Shown here: positions 1 through 5,540 of the stretch, piece by piece
How the letters are laid out: every line of letters begins with the position of its first letter
Numbering within the stretch: position 1 is the stretch's first letter
Assembly: GCA_003228965.1 (NCBI GenBank)
Contig: QIGP01000074.1
Span: forward strand, 1-7,489
Length of the DNA: 7,489 nucleotides
Source: Gammaproteobacteria bacterium
Lineage (GTDB): Bacteria > Pseudomonadota > Gammaproteobacteria > Steroidobacterales > SZUA-146
Direction: 5' to 3'
Program-made: the position numbers and the translations under genes
Notes under the pieces: model-generated
Databases searched by the model: none
What the model was told of the DNA's origin: nothing
The model's input: only the letters and a program-made list of their open reading frames with translations

Positions 1-61
1 ATGAGAGCCCGTATATACGCACGTGCTTCTATCCGGTTACTGTCGCCTTTCTCTTGCAAAT

Positions 62-168
62 AGGGAGGAGTCCATATACGCAATGACGTAACCTCTTACC
101 CTGTCATTGCGAACCCGCAAAGCGGCACGGACCCGAAGGGCGAGCGTAGCGAGTAATCCCTCCCTCTC
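62..168. repeat. Dispersed-repeat-like palindromic element
   Basis: The stretch has the look of short intergenic repeats found in many bacterial genomes, which begin GTCATTGCGA, continue through GCGAGCG-like modules and end in AATCCCTCC. Here GTCATTGCGA starts at 103, GCGAGCGTAGCGAG lies at 140-153 and AATCCCTCC at 155-163. A partial copy faces it from the left: CGCAATGAC at 79-87 is a perfect 9-bp inverted repeat of GTCATTGCG at 103-111, and AGGGAGG at 62-68 pairs with CCTCCCT at 159-165. Smaller hairpins lie between (CCGC-AAA-GCGG at 115-125, CCC-GAA-GGG at 132-140). No transposase accompanies it. Membership of a genome-wide family is inference from similarity of form; other copies cannot be seen in this window. 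Confidence 0.55.
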
Positions 169-228
169 TTAAGTTTGCGGAATTCGCTGACTAAATTCAT
201 CGAAAGTGACCGTTTTCGGAAGTTTGTG

Positions 229-273
229 CCAGCAATTTGTGTTCGACGAAGTGAAATTCAATCCACTTGCTGG
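229..273. promoter_or_regulatory. Inverted repeat, possible activator-binding site
   Basis: CCAGCAA at 229-235 is a perfect inverted repeat of TTGCTGG at 267-273, and a second pair, AAGTG (249-253) with CACTT (264-268), overlaps it. The centre lies about 175 bp upstream of the start predicted from the sigma-54-like promoter at 403-418, within the range where enhancer-binding activators usually bind. No consensus I know for such a protein matches it, so the assignment rests on symmetry and position only. Confidence 0.25.
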
Positions 274-402
274 TGGACCTTGTATGAACCGTGAAGTTAT
301 GTCGCAAGGCGCATATCAGGTTTGTCGAAGCTCTTTACAGTTAATCAGCTCAGGCATTAAGTAAAGCAAGTAAGTTATTGTAAAGTAATGAAAACTAGCT
401 TT

Positions 403-418
403 TGGCGTGATTCCTGCA
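403..418 (+). promoter_or_regulatory. Candidate sigma-54 (-24/-12) promoter
   Basis: TGGCGTGATTCCTGCA matches the sigma-54 consensus TGGCACG-N4-TTGCA at 9 of 12 defined positions. It keeps the near-invariant GG (404-405) and GC (416-417) with the required 10-base spacing. Transcription would begin near 429, giving a leader of about 280 nt before the exporter gene. Exosortase-A/PEP-CTERM loci are known to be linked to the PrsK/PrsR two-component system and sigma-54, so this type of promoter fits the genes downstream. I saw no comparably good sigma-70 promoter in the region; TTTACA at 334-339 lacks a good -10 partner. A chance match remains possible. Confidence 0.5.
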
Positions 419-462
419 AAGTGATCTATAACGCGAGTTGCGAGGATACGTGGCCGCAAAGA

Positions 463-508
463 CTGACCGGAATACTCTTAAAAATAATGCCGAAAAGGCG
501 CTGGTCAG
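463..508 (+). other. Leader hairpin 1 (nested)
   Basis: CTGACC at 463-468 pairs with GGTCAG at 503-508. Inside this outer stem a small hairpin forms from GCC (489-491) and GGC (497-499) around a GAAAA loop. It lies in the predicted 5' leader of the operon. The stems are short, and no known riboswitch family could be assigned. Confidence 0.3.
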
Positions 509-545
509 CACCATCTAACGGGGTTTCTGAGCGTTTGCACGACGA

Positions 546-590
546 GGAAAAGGCGTGGCGGCACACTCTGTGCCCAGATTGCCCTTTTTC
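546..590 (+). terminator. Attenuator-like hairpin in the leader
   Basis: A compact hairpin, GGCACA-CTC-TGTGCC (560-574), sits inside an outer A-rich/T-rich pairing: GGAAAAGGC at 546-554 against GCCCTTTTTC at 581-590, with one bulge. A run of five T (585-589) ends the structure, the layout of an intrinsic terminator. It lies about 120 nt upstream of the exporter start and well after the predicted transcription start, so it could act as an attenuator. The inner stem is only 6 bp and the T run is partly taken up by the outer stem, so it could equally be a weak pause site. Confidence 0.35.
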
Positions 591-619
591 TTCATCGTTG
601 CGCTGCTATATTGTGCGCC

Positions 620-651
620 CGGCGTTTGCTCCGGTTGCAAGGCGAACGCCG
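620..651 (+). other. Leader hairpin 3, strong stem
   Basis: CGGCGTTTGC (620-629) pairs over ten positions with GCGAACGCCG (642-651), using nine Watson-Crick pairs and one U-G wobble in RNA, around a 12-nt loop. It is the strongest stem in the leader and ends 50 nt before the Shine-Dalgarno site. No T run follows, so it is not a terminator. The octamer GCGTTTGC in its left arm also occurs at 531-538 and could compete for the same right arm. Confidence 0.45.
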
Positions 652-700
652 TTTAGATACGCTTTCGGGCTTGGTTTTTCAATAAGTTACTGGCTTTTTT

Positions 701-705
701 GGAGG
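701..705 (+). promoter_or_regulatory. Strong Shine-Dalgarno site of the exporter gene
   Basis: GGAGG followed by AAAA and then ATG at 710 is a near-perfect ribosome site. It fixes the start at 710 rather than at the in-frame ATG at 719. It is the strongest ribosome site in the window and belongs to the first gene of the operon. Confidence 0.85.
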
Positions 706-709
706 AAAA

Positions 710-1282
710 ATGAAACGCATGTTTGATCTTAAAAAATCGTGGAAGCTGTGCATTTTTGCGGGTTTTCTTACGATGATCAGCAGCGCTCACGCGCAGGAAG
801 AATATAAACTCAATGCCGGTGACATTTTATTGGTCTCAGTGTGGAAAGAAGAAGAGTTGACGCGTGAAGTCCTGGTTCGTCCTGACGGGGGCATCAGCTT
901 CCCACTGGTTGGCCAGGTGCAGGCAGCAGGACGTACAACCGAAGACGTACAGGCGAGTGTCGTCGCCAAACTTTCCGAGTTCGTTCCCGACGCGGTTGTC
1001 ACCGTAGCGGTACTGAGCACTAACGGAAACAAAGTCTATGTGCTTGGGAAAGTGGCGCGTCCTGGTGAGTACGTAGTTAACAAACAGCTTGATGTAATGC
1101 AGGCGTTGGCCCTGGCCGGCGGCCTGACCACGTTCGCCGCTGAAAACAAAGTCCGCATATTACGTCGCCATTCCAATGGTACCCAACGGGCTATTCCGTT
1201 CCGTTACGGTGCTGTAAAAGAGGGTGCATCGCTTGAAACCAATATCGTTCTGCAAAGCGGGGACACCGTCGTTGTTCCATAG
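710..1282 (+). CDS. Polysaccharide export protein (small Wza-like, XrtA-associated type)
   Basis: This 190-residue periplasmic/outer-membrane protein is expected to form part of the channel exporting EPS. An N-terminal signal peptide ends near A28 (SSAHA then QEEY). A poly-export domain spans about 31-105 with the family motif RPDGGISFPLVG at 57-68. One SLBB domain follows from about 107, with VLGKVARPGEY at 111-121 and the typical ending SGDTVVVP at 183-190. Classical Wza is about twice as long, has more SLBB domains, a lipobox cysteine and a C-terminal helix that crosses the outer membrane. This protein has one SLBB domain and no lipobox, as in the short exporters of exosortase-A loci. It therefore probably needs a separate pore, for which the next gene is the natural candidate. 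It is first in the operon and the next start lies 7 nt beyond its stop. Confidence 0.9.
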   Translation: MKRMFDLKKSWKLCIFAGFLTMISSAHAQEEYKLNAGDILLVSVWKEEELTREVLVRPDGGISFPLVGQVQAAGRTTEDVQASVVAKLSEFVPDAVVTVAVLSTNGNKVYVLGKVARPGEYVVNKQLDVMQALALAGGLTTFAAENKVRILRRHSNGTQRAIPFRYGAVKEGASLETNIVLQSGDTVVVP

Positions 1283-1289
1283 AGTTACA

Positions 1290-2594
1290 GTGTTATCAGC
1301 CGTATTGCTACGCCATGTTTCCGTTCTTGGCAGGCGCACGAGTTCGTTTGTGGTTGCTTCGTTTGCTGGCTGTATCATTAGCGGCATCACGGTGTCTGCG
1401 GCCGAGTATTCCATCCAGCCTTCGGTTAACTCGCGGGTTACCAACAACGATAATCTGTTGCTTAGTTCCGACGGGGCAGAAACAGAGACCTTTTTTCTTG
1501 AGTTTACACCTCGGGTCAGGGCTCGCCGAGCCACCGAAAAGTGGCAGGCCGACCTGGACGTCAGCGCGTCTTTCCTGCGCTTTGAAGACGACGATTTCGA
1601 TTCAGACAATCAAAATTTCTCGCTTCAGTTAACCCGTCGTGCCGAAACAGTGCTGTTTCAGGTCGTGGCGCTTAACGCGCGCCAAACTACTCGTAGTGTG
1701 GATCTCGATGAGCTAGGTGAAATCGGTTTTGATATTGAGCGCCGCGATCGTCAGTATTTGCGACCTTCGGTTACCTGGACGTTAAACCCTACTAACCAGC
1801 TCGCGTTCGGAATATCGGGAGATAACGTTCACTACGGTGGTTTTAATTTCAGTGACTACGATTACTACAACGCCGATATCGCCTGGACTCATCAGTTTGA
1901 TGAGAAAACCCAATTTAATATGTCAGCGTTCGGCTCCGACTATTCTTCCAGTCCTCCTGGGCCCCAGCTGACTATTTCTGAAGAATGCTCTACGGAGCGT
2001 CCTCCTTTGGGATTTATTCAAAATTCCTCTTCTGAGACAGTAGGTGTTCGGGTAGGCGGCAATCGCCAACCCAATAGTCGACTAAGTTACCGAGGGTCTG
2101 TGGGCTATCGGCAGGTTGATTCAGCAGCAAATGGAACGTGTGTTTTCCAATTTCCGGGCCAAGAGACATTTAATGACAGCAGCACTTCCGAGGGACTGGT
2201 GCTCGATACCGGTTTCGACTACCGCGGAGAGAGTTACCAAGTTTCCTTCAGTCTGTCCCGTTCGGTCTCACCAGCAGGCGTCGGTTCCGTCACCGAACGA
2301 GATGACTTGAGAGCAAGTTGGTCCTACCGCTTTAGCGAATTAGTTACTTTCAGCTTGGCTGCAACGGCTTTTAATTTAGAATCTTTGAATCCTGACAGGC
2401 CGTTAGAGCGCGAAGGCTTCCAAATTGCTCCCAGAGCGGTTTGGAAGATCACTGAAAAATTAAGCTTGAACGGCGGCATAGTGTTTCGTTCCACCGAGTC
2501 GCTGAGTACGCAAAACCCGCAGGACAAGCGTGACGGTCTAAGTACCTATATAGGCTTTAACTACAATTTCAAGCCAATCCGATTCACTCGGTAA
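1290..2594 (+). CDS. Outer-membrane beta-barrel protein of EPS locus (EpsL/XrtA-associated type)
   Basis: The predicted product has 434 residues from the GTG at 1290. A signal peptide with RR followed by a hydrophobic stretch ends at VSAA, before EYSIQPSV. The mature part starts with the TNNDNLLL-type segment seen in EPS-associated beta-barrels, then runs as repeated amphipathic strands rich in alternating Tyr, Phe and Ser (for example YLRPSVTWTL and LSTYIGFNYNF near the end), separated by polar turns. Two cysteines in predicted loops (233 and 284) could form a disulfide. The family usually has about 430 residues. An ATG at 1224 is in frame but would overlap the exporter gene by 59 bp and bury the signal peptide; GTG 1290 has AGAG five bases upstream. 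TTG 1305 is another option. The likely role is the outer-membrane pore for the polymer, inferred from context and fold rather than from a catalytic motif. Confidence 0.8.
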   Translation: MLSAVLLRHVSVLGRRTSSFVVASFAGCIISGITVSAAEYSIQPSVNSRVTNNDNLLLSSDGAETETFFLEFTPRVRARRATEKWQADLDVSASFLRFEDDDFDSDNQNFSLQLTRRAETVLFQVVALNARQTTRSVDLDELGEIGFDIERRDRQYLRPSVTWTLNPTNQLAFGISGDNVHYGGFNFSDYDYYNADIAWTHQFDEKTQFNMSAFGSDYSSSPPGPQLTISEECSTERPPLGFIQNSSSETVGVRVGGNRQPNSRLSYRGSVGYRQVDSAANGTCVFQFPGQETFNDSSTSEGLVLDTGFDYRGESYQVSFSLSRSVSPAGVGSVTERDDLRASWSYRFSELVTFSLAATAFNLESLNPDRPLEREGFQIAPRAVWKITEKLSLNGGIVFRSTESLSTQNPQDKRDGLSTYIGFNYNFKPIRFTR

Positions 2595-2645
2595 AACAAT
2601 ATCTAACAACAGCCAATTTTAACAATAGATTTATAACCGGAATAC

Positions 2646-4628
2646 ATGATGGAATTACAAGAACGAACTAATTCACTTAGCGACTACATCAACATAGTCA
2701 AGCGACGCAAATTGCAAATGTTGCTGATTTTTCTGTTGTTGATGCTCCTGACGTTGCTGATTACGTTTAGCTTGCCATCTATTTACAGATCAACTGCGAC
2801 AATCTTGCTGGAAGAGCAGGAAGTGTCTGACGATTTTGATCGGCGCCAAACTGCTACAGAGTATGCGGACGCTCGTGTTTATAAAGTGCAGCAACGTGCG
2901 CTGACCTCGGTGAACTTGTCAGCCATCATCGAAAAATACAGTCTTTACAGAGACGATATTAACCGTTTGCCTCGCAGTGAAATTATCCAGGATATGCGCG
3001 AAGACATTCGCCAGGATTTAGTGAGTGCCGACGTAGTAGATCCACGTACCGGTCGTCCAACGCGGGTTACCATTGCGTTTGACCTCAGTTTCGATCACCG
3101 TAACGCGGTAATGGCCCAGCGTGTGGCTAACGAGCTGGTGACGTTGTACAAGAACGAAAACGAACAACAAGGCTTGTCTGACGCGACTCAGAACTCAGGT
3201 TTCTTCAGAGACCAGGTAGAGAAAACCAATCGGGACGTGTTGGATCTGGAAGATCGCCTCGCTCGTTTCAAAGGTGAGAACGAAGGCGTATTGCCAGAGT
3301 TTGTACCGCTCATGATGCAGCTGTTGTCCAAGACCGACAAAGATGCGGCTGACGTTCAGCGACAATTAACGAGTCTCGAAGAGCGTCGGATTTTTCTGTC
3401 ATCCACTTTGATGCAGACTAAACCCGATTCCGGCGGTAATCCTCAGCTCGAAGCCATCACAGATCCGCGACGGCAAATAGAATTGGTTAGAGGGCAGTTA
3501 CGCATCGCCGAATCGCTCTATGGCGAGAATCATCCGGACGTGAAAAGGCTGCGCAAACAGTTAGTCACGCTCATCGCTGAAGCAGGCGGAGAGGCTGGGC
3601 AAGACCTGGGTGCTTTGAATAATCAGATACTGGAAGTAGAAGCGGCTCTTGTGATTGCTCACCGCGACTATAGTAGCGAGCACCCCGAAGTGAAACGTCT
3701 TGAGCGTCAACTTGATGCGCTTGAGTCTGAGCGTTCAACGAGTTTATCGGGAGGCTCAGAACCAGTTAAGGTGATTACGGCGCAGCGTGTTCGCGAGAGC
3801 ATTAACGTTCGCACCGAGCCGTCGTCTGGTTCGTCAATCGTTGGAACATTCTTGAAAGGTGACGAAGCCGAACTGGTTGATTCGAACGCAGGACAGTGGG
3901 CAAAAATTCGTCTGAACAATGGCACTGAAGGGTTTGTTAGCAAATCGCTAATCAATCAAGTGGCACCTCAGGGGCAAAACAGAGGTAGTCAGGGCAGCGT
4001 TCCTACTAACCCAGCCTACATTCAGCTTCAGGCGAATCTGGCAACTGTAGAGTCTCAAATGCGCTCTATGATGGGTACCTATAATGACCTTACCGCCAAG
4101 GCCGAAGAGTATACGGCTGCGCTCAGCAAGGCGCCCCTGGTTGAGCGAGAATTTTCCGCGATCATGCGTGATCTGGTCGACCGTCGTAACCAACTTCAGC
4201 AATACAAGGCCCAGTTGGGTCAGGCGATCTTTAAGGAAGACGTGATCGCCGGGCAAAAAGGGCAAAAATTCACTCTTATTGAGCCGCCTATTGCGGCGAC
4301 TTCGCCCAGCTGGCCAAACCGCGTCGCGCTTCTCTTTTTAGGCTTGGTACTGTCGATGTTCGGCACAATTGCGGCTGCCGTCATTGCAGAAAGCCTGGAT
4401 TCAGCTATACGAAAATCCACCGATATTCTAGACGTGTCGGGAGCATCGCCTCTGGCGGCAATTCCCGTTATCGCGAATCGGGGCGACCACACAAAAACTC
4501 GACGTAACTGGCTATTGCTTGTCGTTGGCATTGTGTCTGTACTGGCAATAATACTCGCGATTATTCATTTTGCGTACCGACCGTTGGACGTTTTATGGTT
4601 TCTGATCGCACGCAAACTTGGACTTTAA
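2646..4628 (+). CDS. Polysaccharide co-polymerase / chain-length determinant with inserted SH3 domain
   Basis: This 660-residue inner-membrane protein of the Wzz/GumC class sets EPS chain length and spans the periplasm. Order of parts: cytoplasmic N-terminus; membrane segment 24-44; Wzz domain; long coiled coil about 185-365 that includes two 36-residue copies (277-312 and 327-362); bacterial SH3 domain about 374-440; returning coiled coil from NPAY (455) onward; second membrane segment about 559-582; cytoplasmic loop 583-620; third membrane segment about 621-643. The loop contains DSAIRKSTDILDVSG and LAAIPVI, like the regions that activate BY-kinases. XrtA-associated relatives are about 500 residues long; the excess is largely the SH3 domain and the repeat. 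The start at 2646 has only a weak GGA upstream; ATG 2649 is equally possible. The kinase gene follows after 38 nt, which supports a functional pair. Confidence 0.9.
   Translation: MMELQERTNSLSDYINIVKRRKLQMLLIFLLLMLLTLLITFSLPSIYRSTATILLEEQEVSDDFDRRQTATEYADARVYKVQQRALTSVNLSAIIEKYSLYRDDINRLPRSEIIQDMREDIRQDLVSADVVDPRTGRPTRVTIAFDLSFDHRNAVMAQRVANELVTLYKNENEQQGLSDATQNSGFFRDQVEKTNRDVLDLEDRLARFKGENEGVLPEFVPLMMQLLSKTDKDAADVQRQLTSLEERRIFLSSTLMQTKPDSGGNPQLEAITDPRRQIELVRGQLRIAESLYGENHPDVKRLRKQLVTLIAEAGGEAGQDLGALNNQILEVEAALVIAHRDYSSEHPEVKRLERQLDALESERSTSLSGGSEPVKVITAQRVRESINVRTEPSSGSSIVGTFLKGDEAELVDSNAGQWAKIRLNNGTEGFVSKSLINQVAPQGQNRGSQGSVPTNPAYIQLQANLATVESQMRSMMGTYNDLTAKAEEYTAALSKAPLVEREFSAIMRDLVDRRNQLQQYKAQLGQAIFKEDVIAGQKGQKFTLIEPPIAATSPSWPNRVALLFLGLVLSMFGTIAAAVIAESLDSAIRKSTDILDVSGASPLAAIPVIANRGDHTKTRRNWLLLVVGIVSVLAIILAIIHFAYRPLDVLWFLIARKLGL
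3474..3731 (+). repeat. Duplicated coiled-coil unit inside the co-polymerase
   Basis: Two 36-residue segments, residues 277-312 (3474-3581) and 327-362 (3624-3731), are offset by exactly 50 residues and share 18 of 36 residues by my alignment without gaps. The core is QI...LxIA...Y...HP(D/E)VKRL..QL..L. The HPxV...L motif normally occurs once in this family, near the tip of the periplasmic hairpin. The DNA copies have diverged strongly, so the duplication is old and not an assembly artefact. It would lengthen the coiled coil by about 50 residues. Confidence 0.7.
3765..3965 (+). other. Bacterial SH3 (SH3_3-type) domain within the co-polymerase
   Basis: Residues 374-440 match the bacterial SH3 pattern: INVRTEPSSGSSIVGTFLKG (386-405), then W418-A-K-I, then G429-F-V-S. 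The NVR, W.K(I/V) and GFV elements occur in the right order and spacing for a domain of about 60 residues. It is flanked by a Ser/Gly-rich linker (363-373) and a Gln/Gly/Ser-rich linker (441-453), as expected for an independently folded insert. Such domains bind cell-wall peptides or other partners in many secreted proteins. What this one binds cannot be read from the sequence. Confidence 0.85.
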
Positions 4629-4666
4629 ATTTAACTTGATGCTGACAGAGCAATAAGGGCAAGGCA

Positions 4667-5509
4667 ATGGAACGTATTAAACAAGCACTCGAGCGCGCCA
4701 AACAAGAACGCGACAATAAAACGGGCAGTGACGCGCACAGCTCCGCCGAAATAGTGCAGCCTGCGGTACACACTCCTTCTGCGCCACGCTCTGATGTGCG
4801 TGCTGACAAAATCGTCTACAGCGAAACGCACGTAGTCGACGTCGAAGAATCCGTGCTCGATCGCAATCGTGTACTGGGCGGGCATTCTGCCGAAATGGCG
4901 GCTGACGCCTATCGAATGTTGCGTACCCGCGTTATTCAGCGCATGCGCGACAACGGTTGGAATTCCTTGATGGTGGTTAGCGCAAGTCCGGGCGAAGGTA
5001 AATCGCTTACGGCGGTTAATCTGGCAATTAGCCTGGCCCGCGAAGTTACTCACACGGTGCTATTGGTCGATCTCGATTTAAGGCGCCCGAGCGTACACAA
5101 ATTTTTCGGTTACGAACCCGCCCACGGCGTACTGGACTACCTTCGCAACGATGTACCTTTGCCCGACATTTTGTTCAACCCGTCCATTGAACGACTAGTA
5201 GTGTTGCCAGGTAAAGAGCGCGAAACGAATTCGTCCGAAATGCTGTCTTCGCCACGCATGCTTGATTTAATCGCCGAGCTAAAAGCCCGCTACCCCGAGC
5301 GCATTGTCATTTTCGATATGCCTCCAGTACTTGCGACTGACGACGCGATTGCGTTTGCACCGAATGTTGATGGTGCCCTGGTTGTTGTACAAAACGGCGC
5401 CACCAAACGTGAAGACCTCGCCACAACCTACGATTTGTTGCGCGGTACCAAAATCATCGGTTCGGTGATGAACCAGTCAGACGAACCTAGCCAATCATAC
5501 AATTACTAA
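4667..5509 (+). CDS. XrtA-type BY-kinase (tyrosine autokinase)
   Basis: This 280-residue cytoplasmic ATP-dependent kinase phosphorylates itself on tyrosine and drives cycles of assembly with the co-polymerase. The motifs are complete: an oligomerisation motif like EYRxLR (AYRMLRTR, 81-88), Walker A SASPGEGKS (105-113), Walker A' VLLVDLDLRRP (131-141) and Walker B IVIFDMPP (213-220). The N-terminal 60 residues are charged and low in complexity, a linker often seen in the XrtA-associated group. The C-terminus is SYNY, with only Y278 and Y280; relatives such as Wzc have a cluster of several tyrosines. It is a separate protein from the co-polymerase, unlike the fused Wzc of enteric bacteria. The start ATG at 4667 has AAGGG at 4655-4659, seven bases upstream. 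A ParA/MinD-type ATPase is the nearest alternative, excluded by the motifs and the neighbours. Confidence 0.92.
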   Translation: MERIKQALERAKQERDNKTGSDAHSSAEIVQPAVHTPSAPRSDVRADKIVYSETHVVDVEESVLDRNRVLGGHSAEMAADAYRMLRTRVIQRMRDNGWNSLMVVSASPGEGKSLTAVNLAISLAREVTHTVLLVDLDLRRPSVHKFFGYEPAHGVLDYLRNDVPLPDILFNPSIERLVVLPGKERETNSSEMLSSPRMLDLIAELKARYPERIVIFDMPPVLATDDAIAFAPNVDGALVVVQNGATKREDLATTYDLLRGTKIIGSVMNQSDEPSQSYNY

Positions 5510-5540
5510 TCCACGTGCTGTGAGATAGATACCGACTGAT

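Larger units (their letters stand above)
1..709. other. Gene-free upstream region and operon leader
   Basis: No convincing protein gene is visible on either strand in these 709 bases. Short open frames at the left edge (one stops at 61-63, another at 84-86) could be the tail of a gene outside the window, but they are too short to identify. The right part carries a sigma-54-like promoter and a leader with hairpins, described separately; the left part carries a repeat-like palindromic element. A 112-codon open frame at 388-726 is rejected: it has no ribosome site, resembles no family I know, overlaps the promoter candidate and runs into the start of the exporter gene. The length and structure suggest that most regulation of the EPS operon is located here. 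Confidence 0.6.

Noticed and set aside
1..63. Open frame of 20 codons starting with ATG at the first base and ending with TAG at 61-63
   Set aside because: It may be the tail of a gene outside the window or chance. Another frame is also open to 84, and nothing in either translation is recognisable.
334..362. TTTACA at 334-339 as a sigma-70 -35 box
   Set aside because: No acceptable -10 hexamer lies 16 to 18 bases downstream.
416..530. Possible cyclic-di-GMP (GEMM-I) riboswitch: GCAAAG at 456-461, a hairpin after it and AACGGGGTT at 518-526
   Set aside because: The conserved first half (GGGCAAACC with its GNRA-capped stem) is absent, and the predicted transcription start at 429 leaves too little RNA upstream. 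Only fragments match. A covariance-model search would settle it.
553..567. GGCGTGGCGGCACACT as a possible RfaH ops/JUMPstart element
   Set aside because: Only the GGCGG core agrees with GGCGGTAGC; the following bases differ and the rest of the JUMPstart context is missing.
388..726. 112-codon open frame on the + strand upstream of the exporter gene
   Set aside because: It has no Shine-Dalgarno site, a composition rich in Cys, Trp and Arg unlike the neighbours and no recognisable domain. It covers the promoter candidate and the leader hairpins and overlaps the well-supported start at 710.
1224..1289. ATG at 1224 as the start of the barrel gene
   Set aside because: It would overlap the exporter gene by 59 bp and add 22 residues ahead of the signal peptide; the GTG at 1290 gives the usual family length of about 430.
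1315..1632. Open frame starting MFPFLAGARVRLWLLRLL, resembling a signal peptide, in a different frame from the barrel gene
   Set aside because: The barrel frame has its own complete signal peptide over the same bases and continues without interruption, so no frameshift or second gene is needed.
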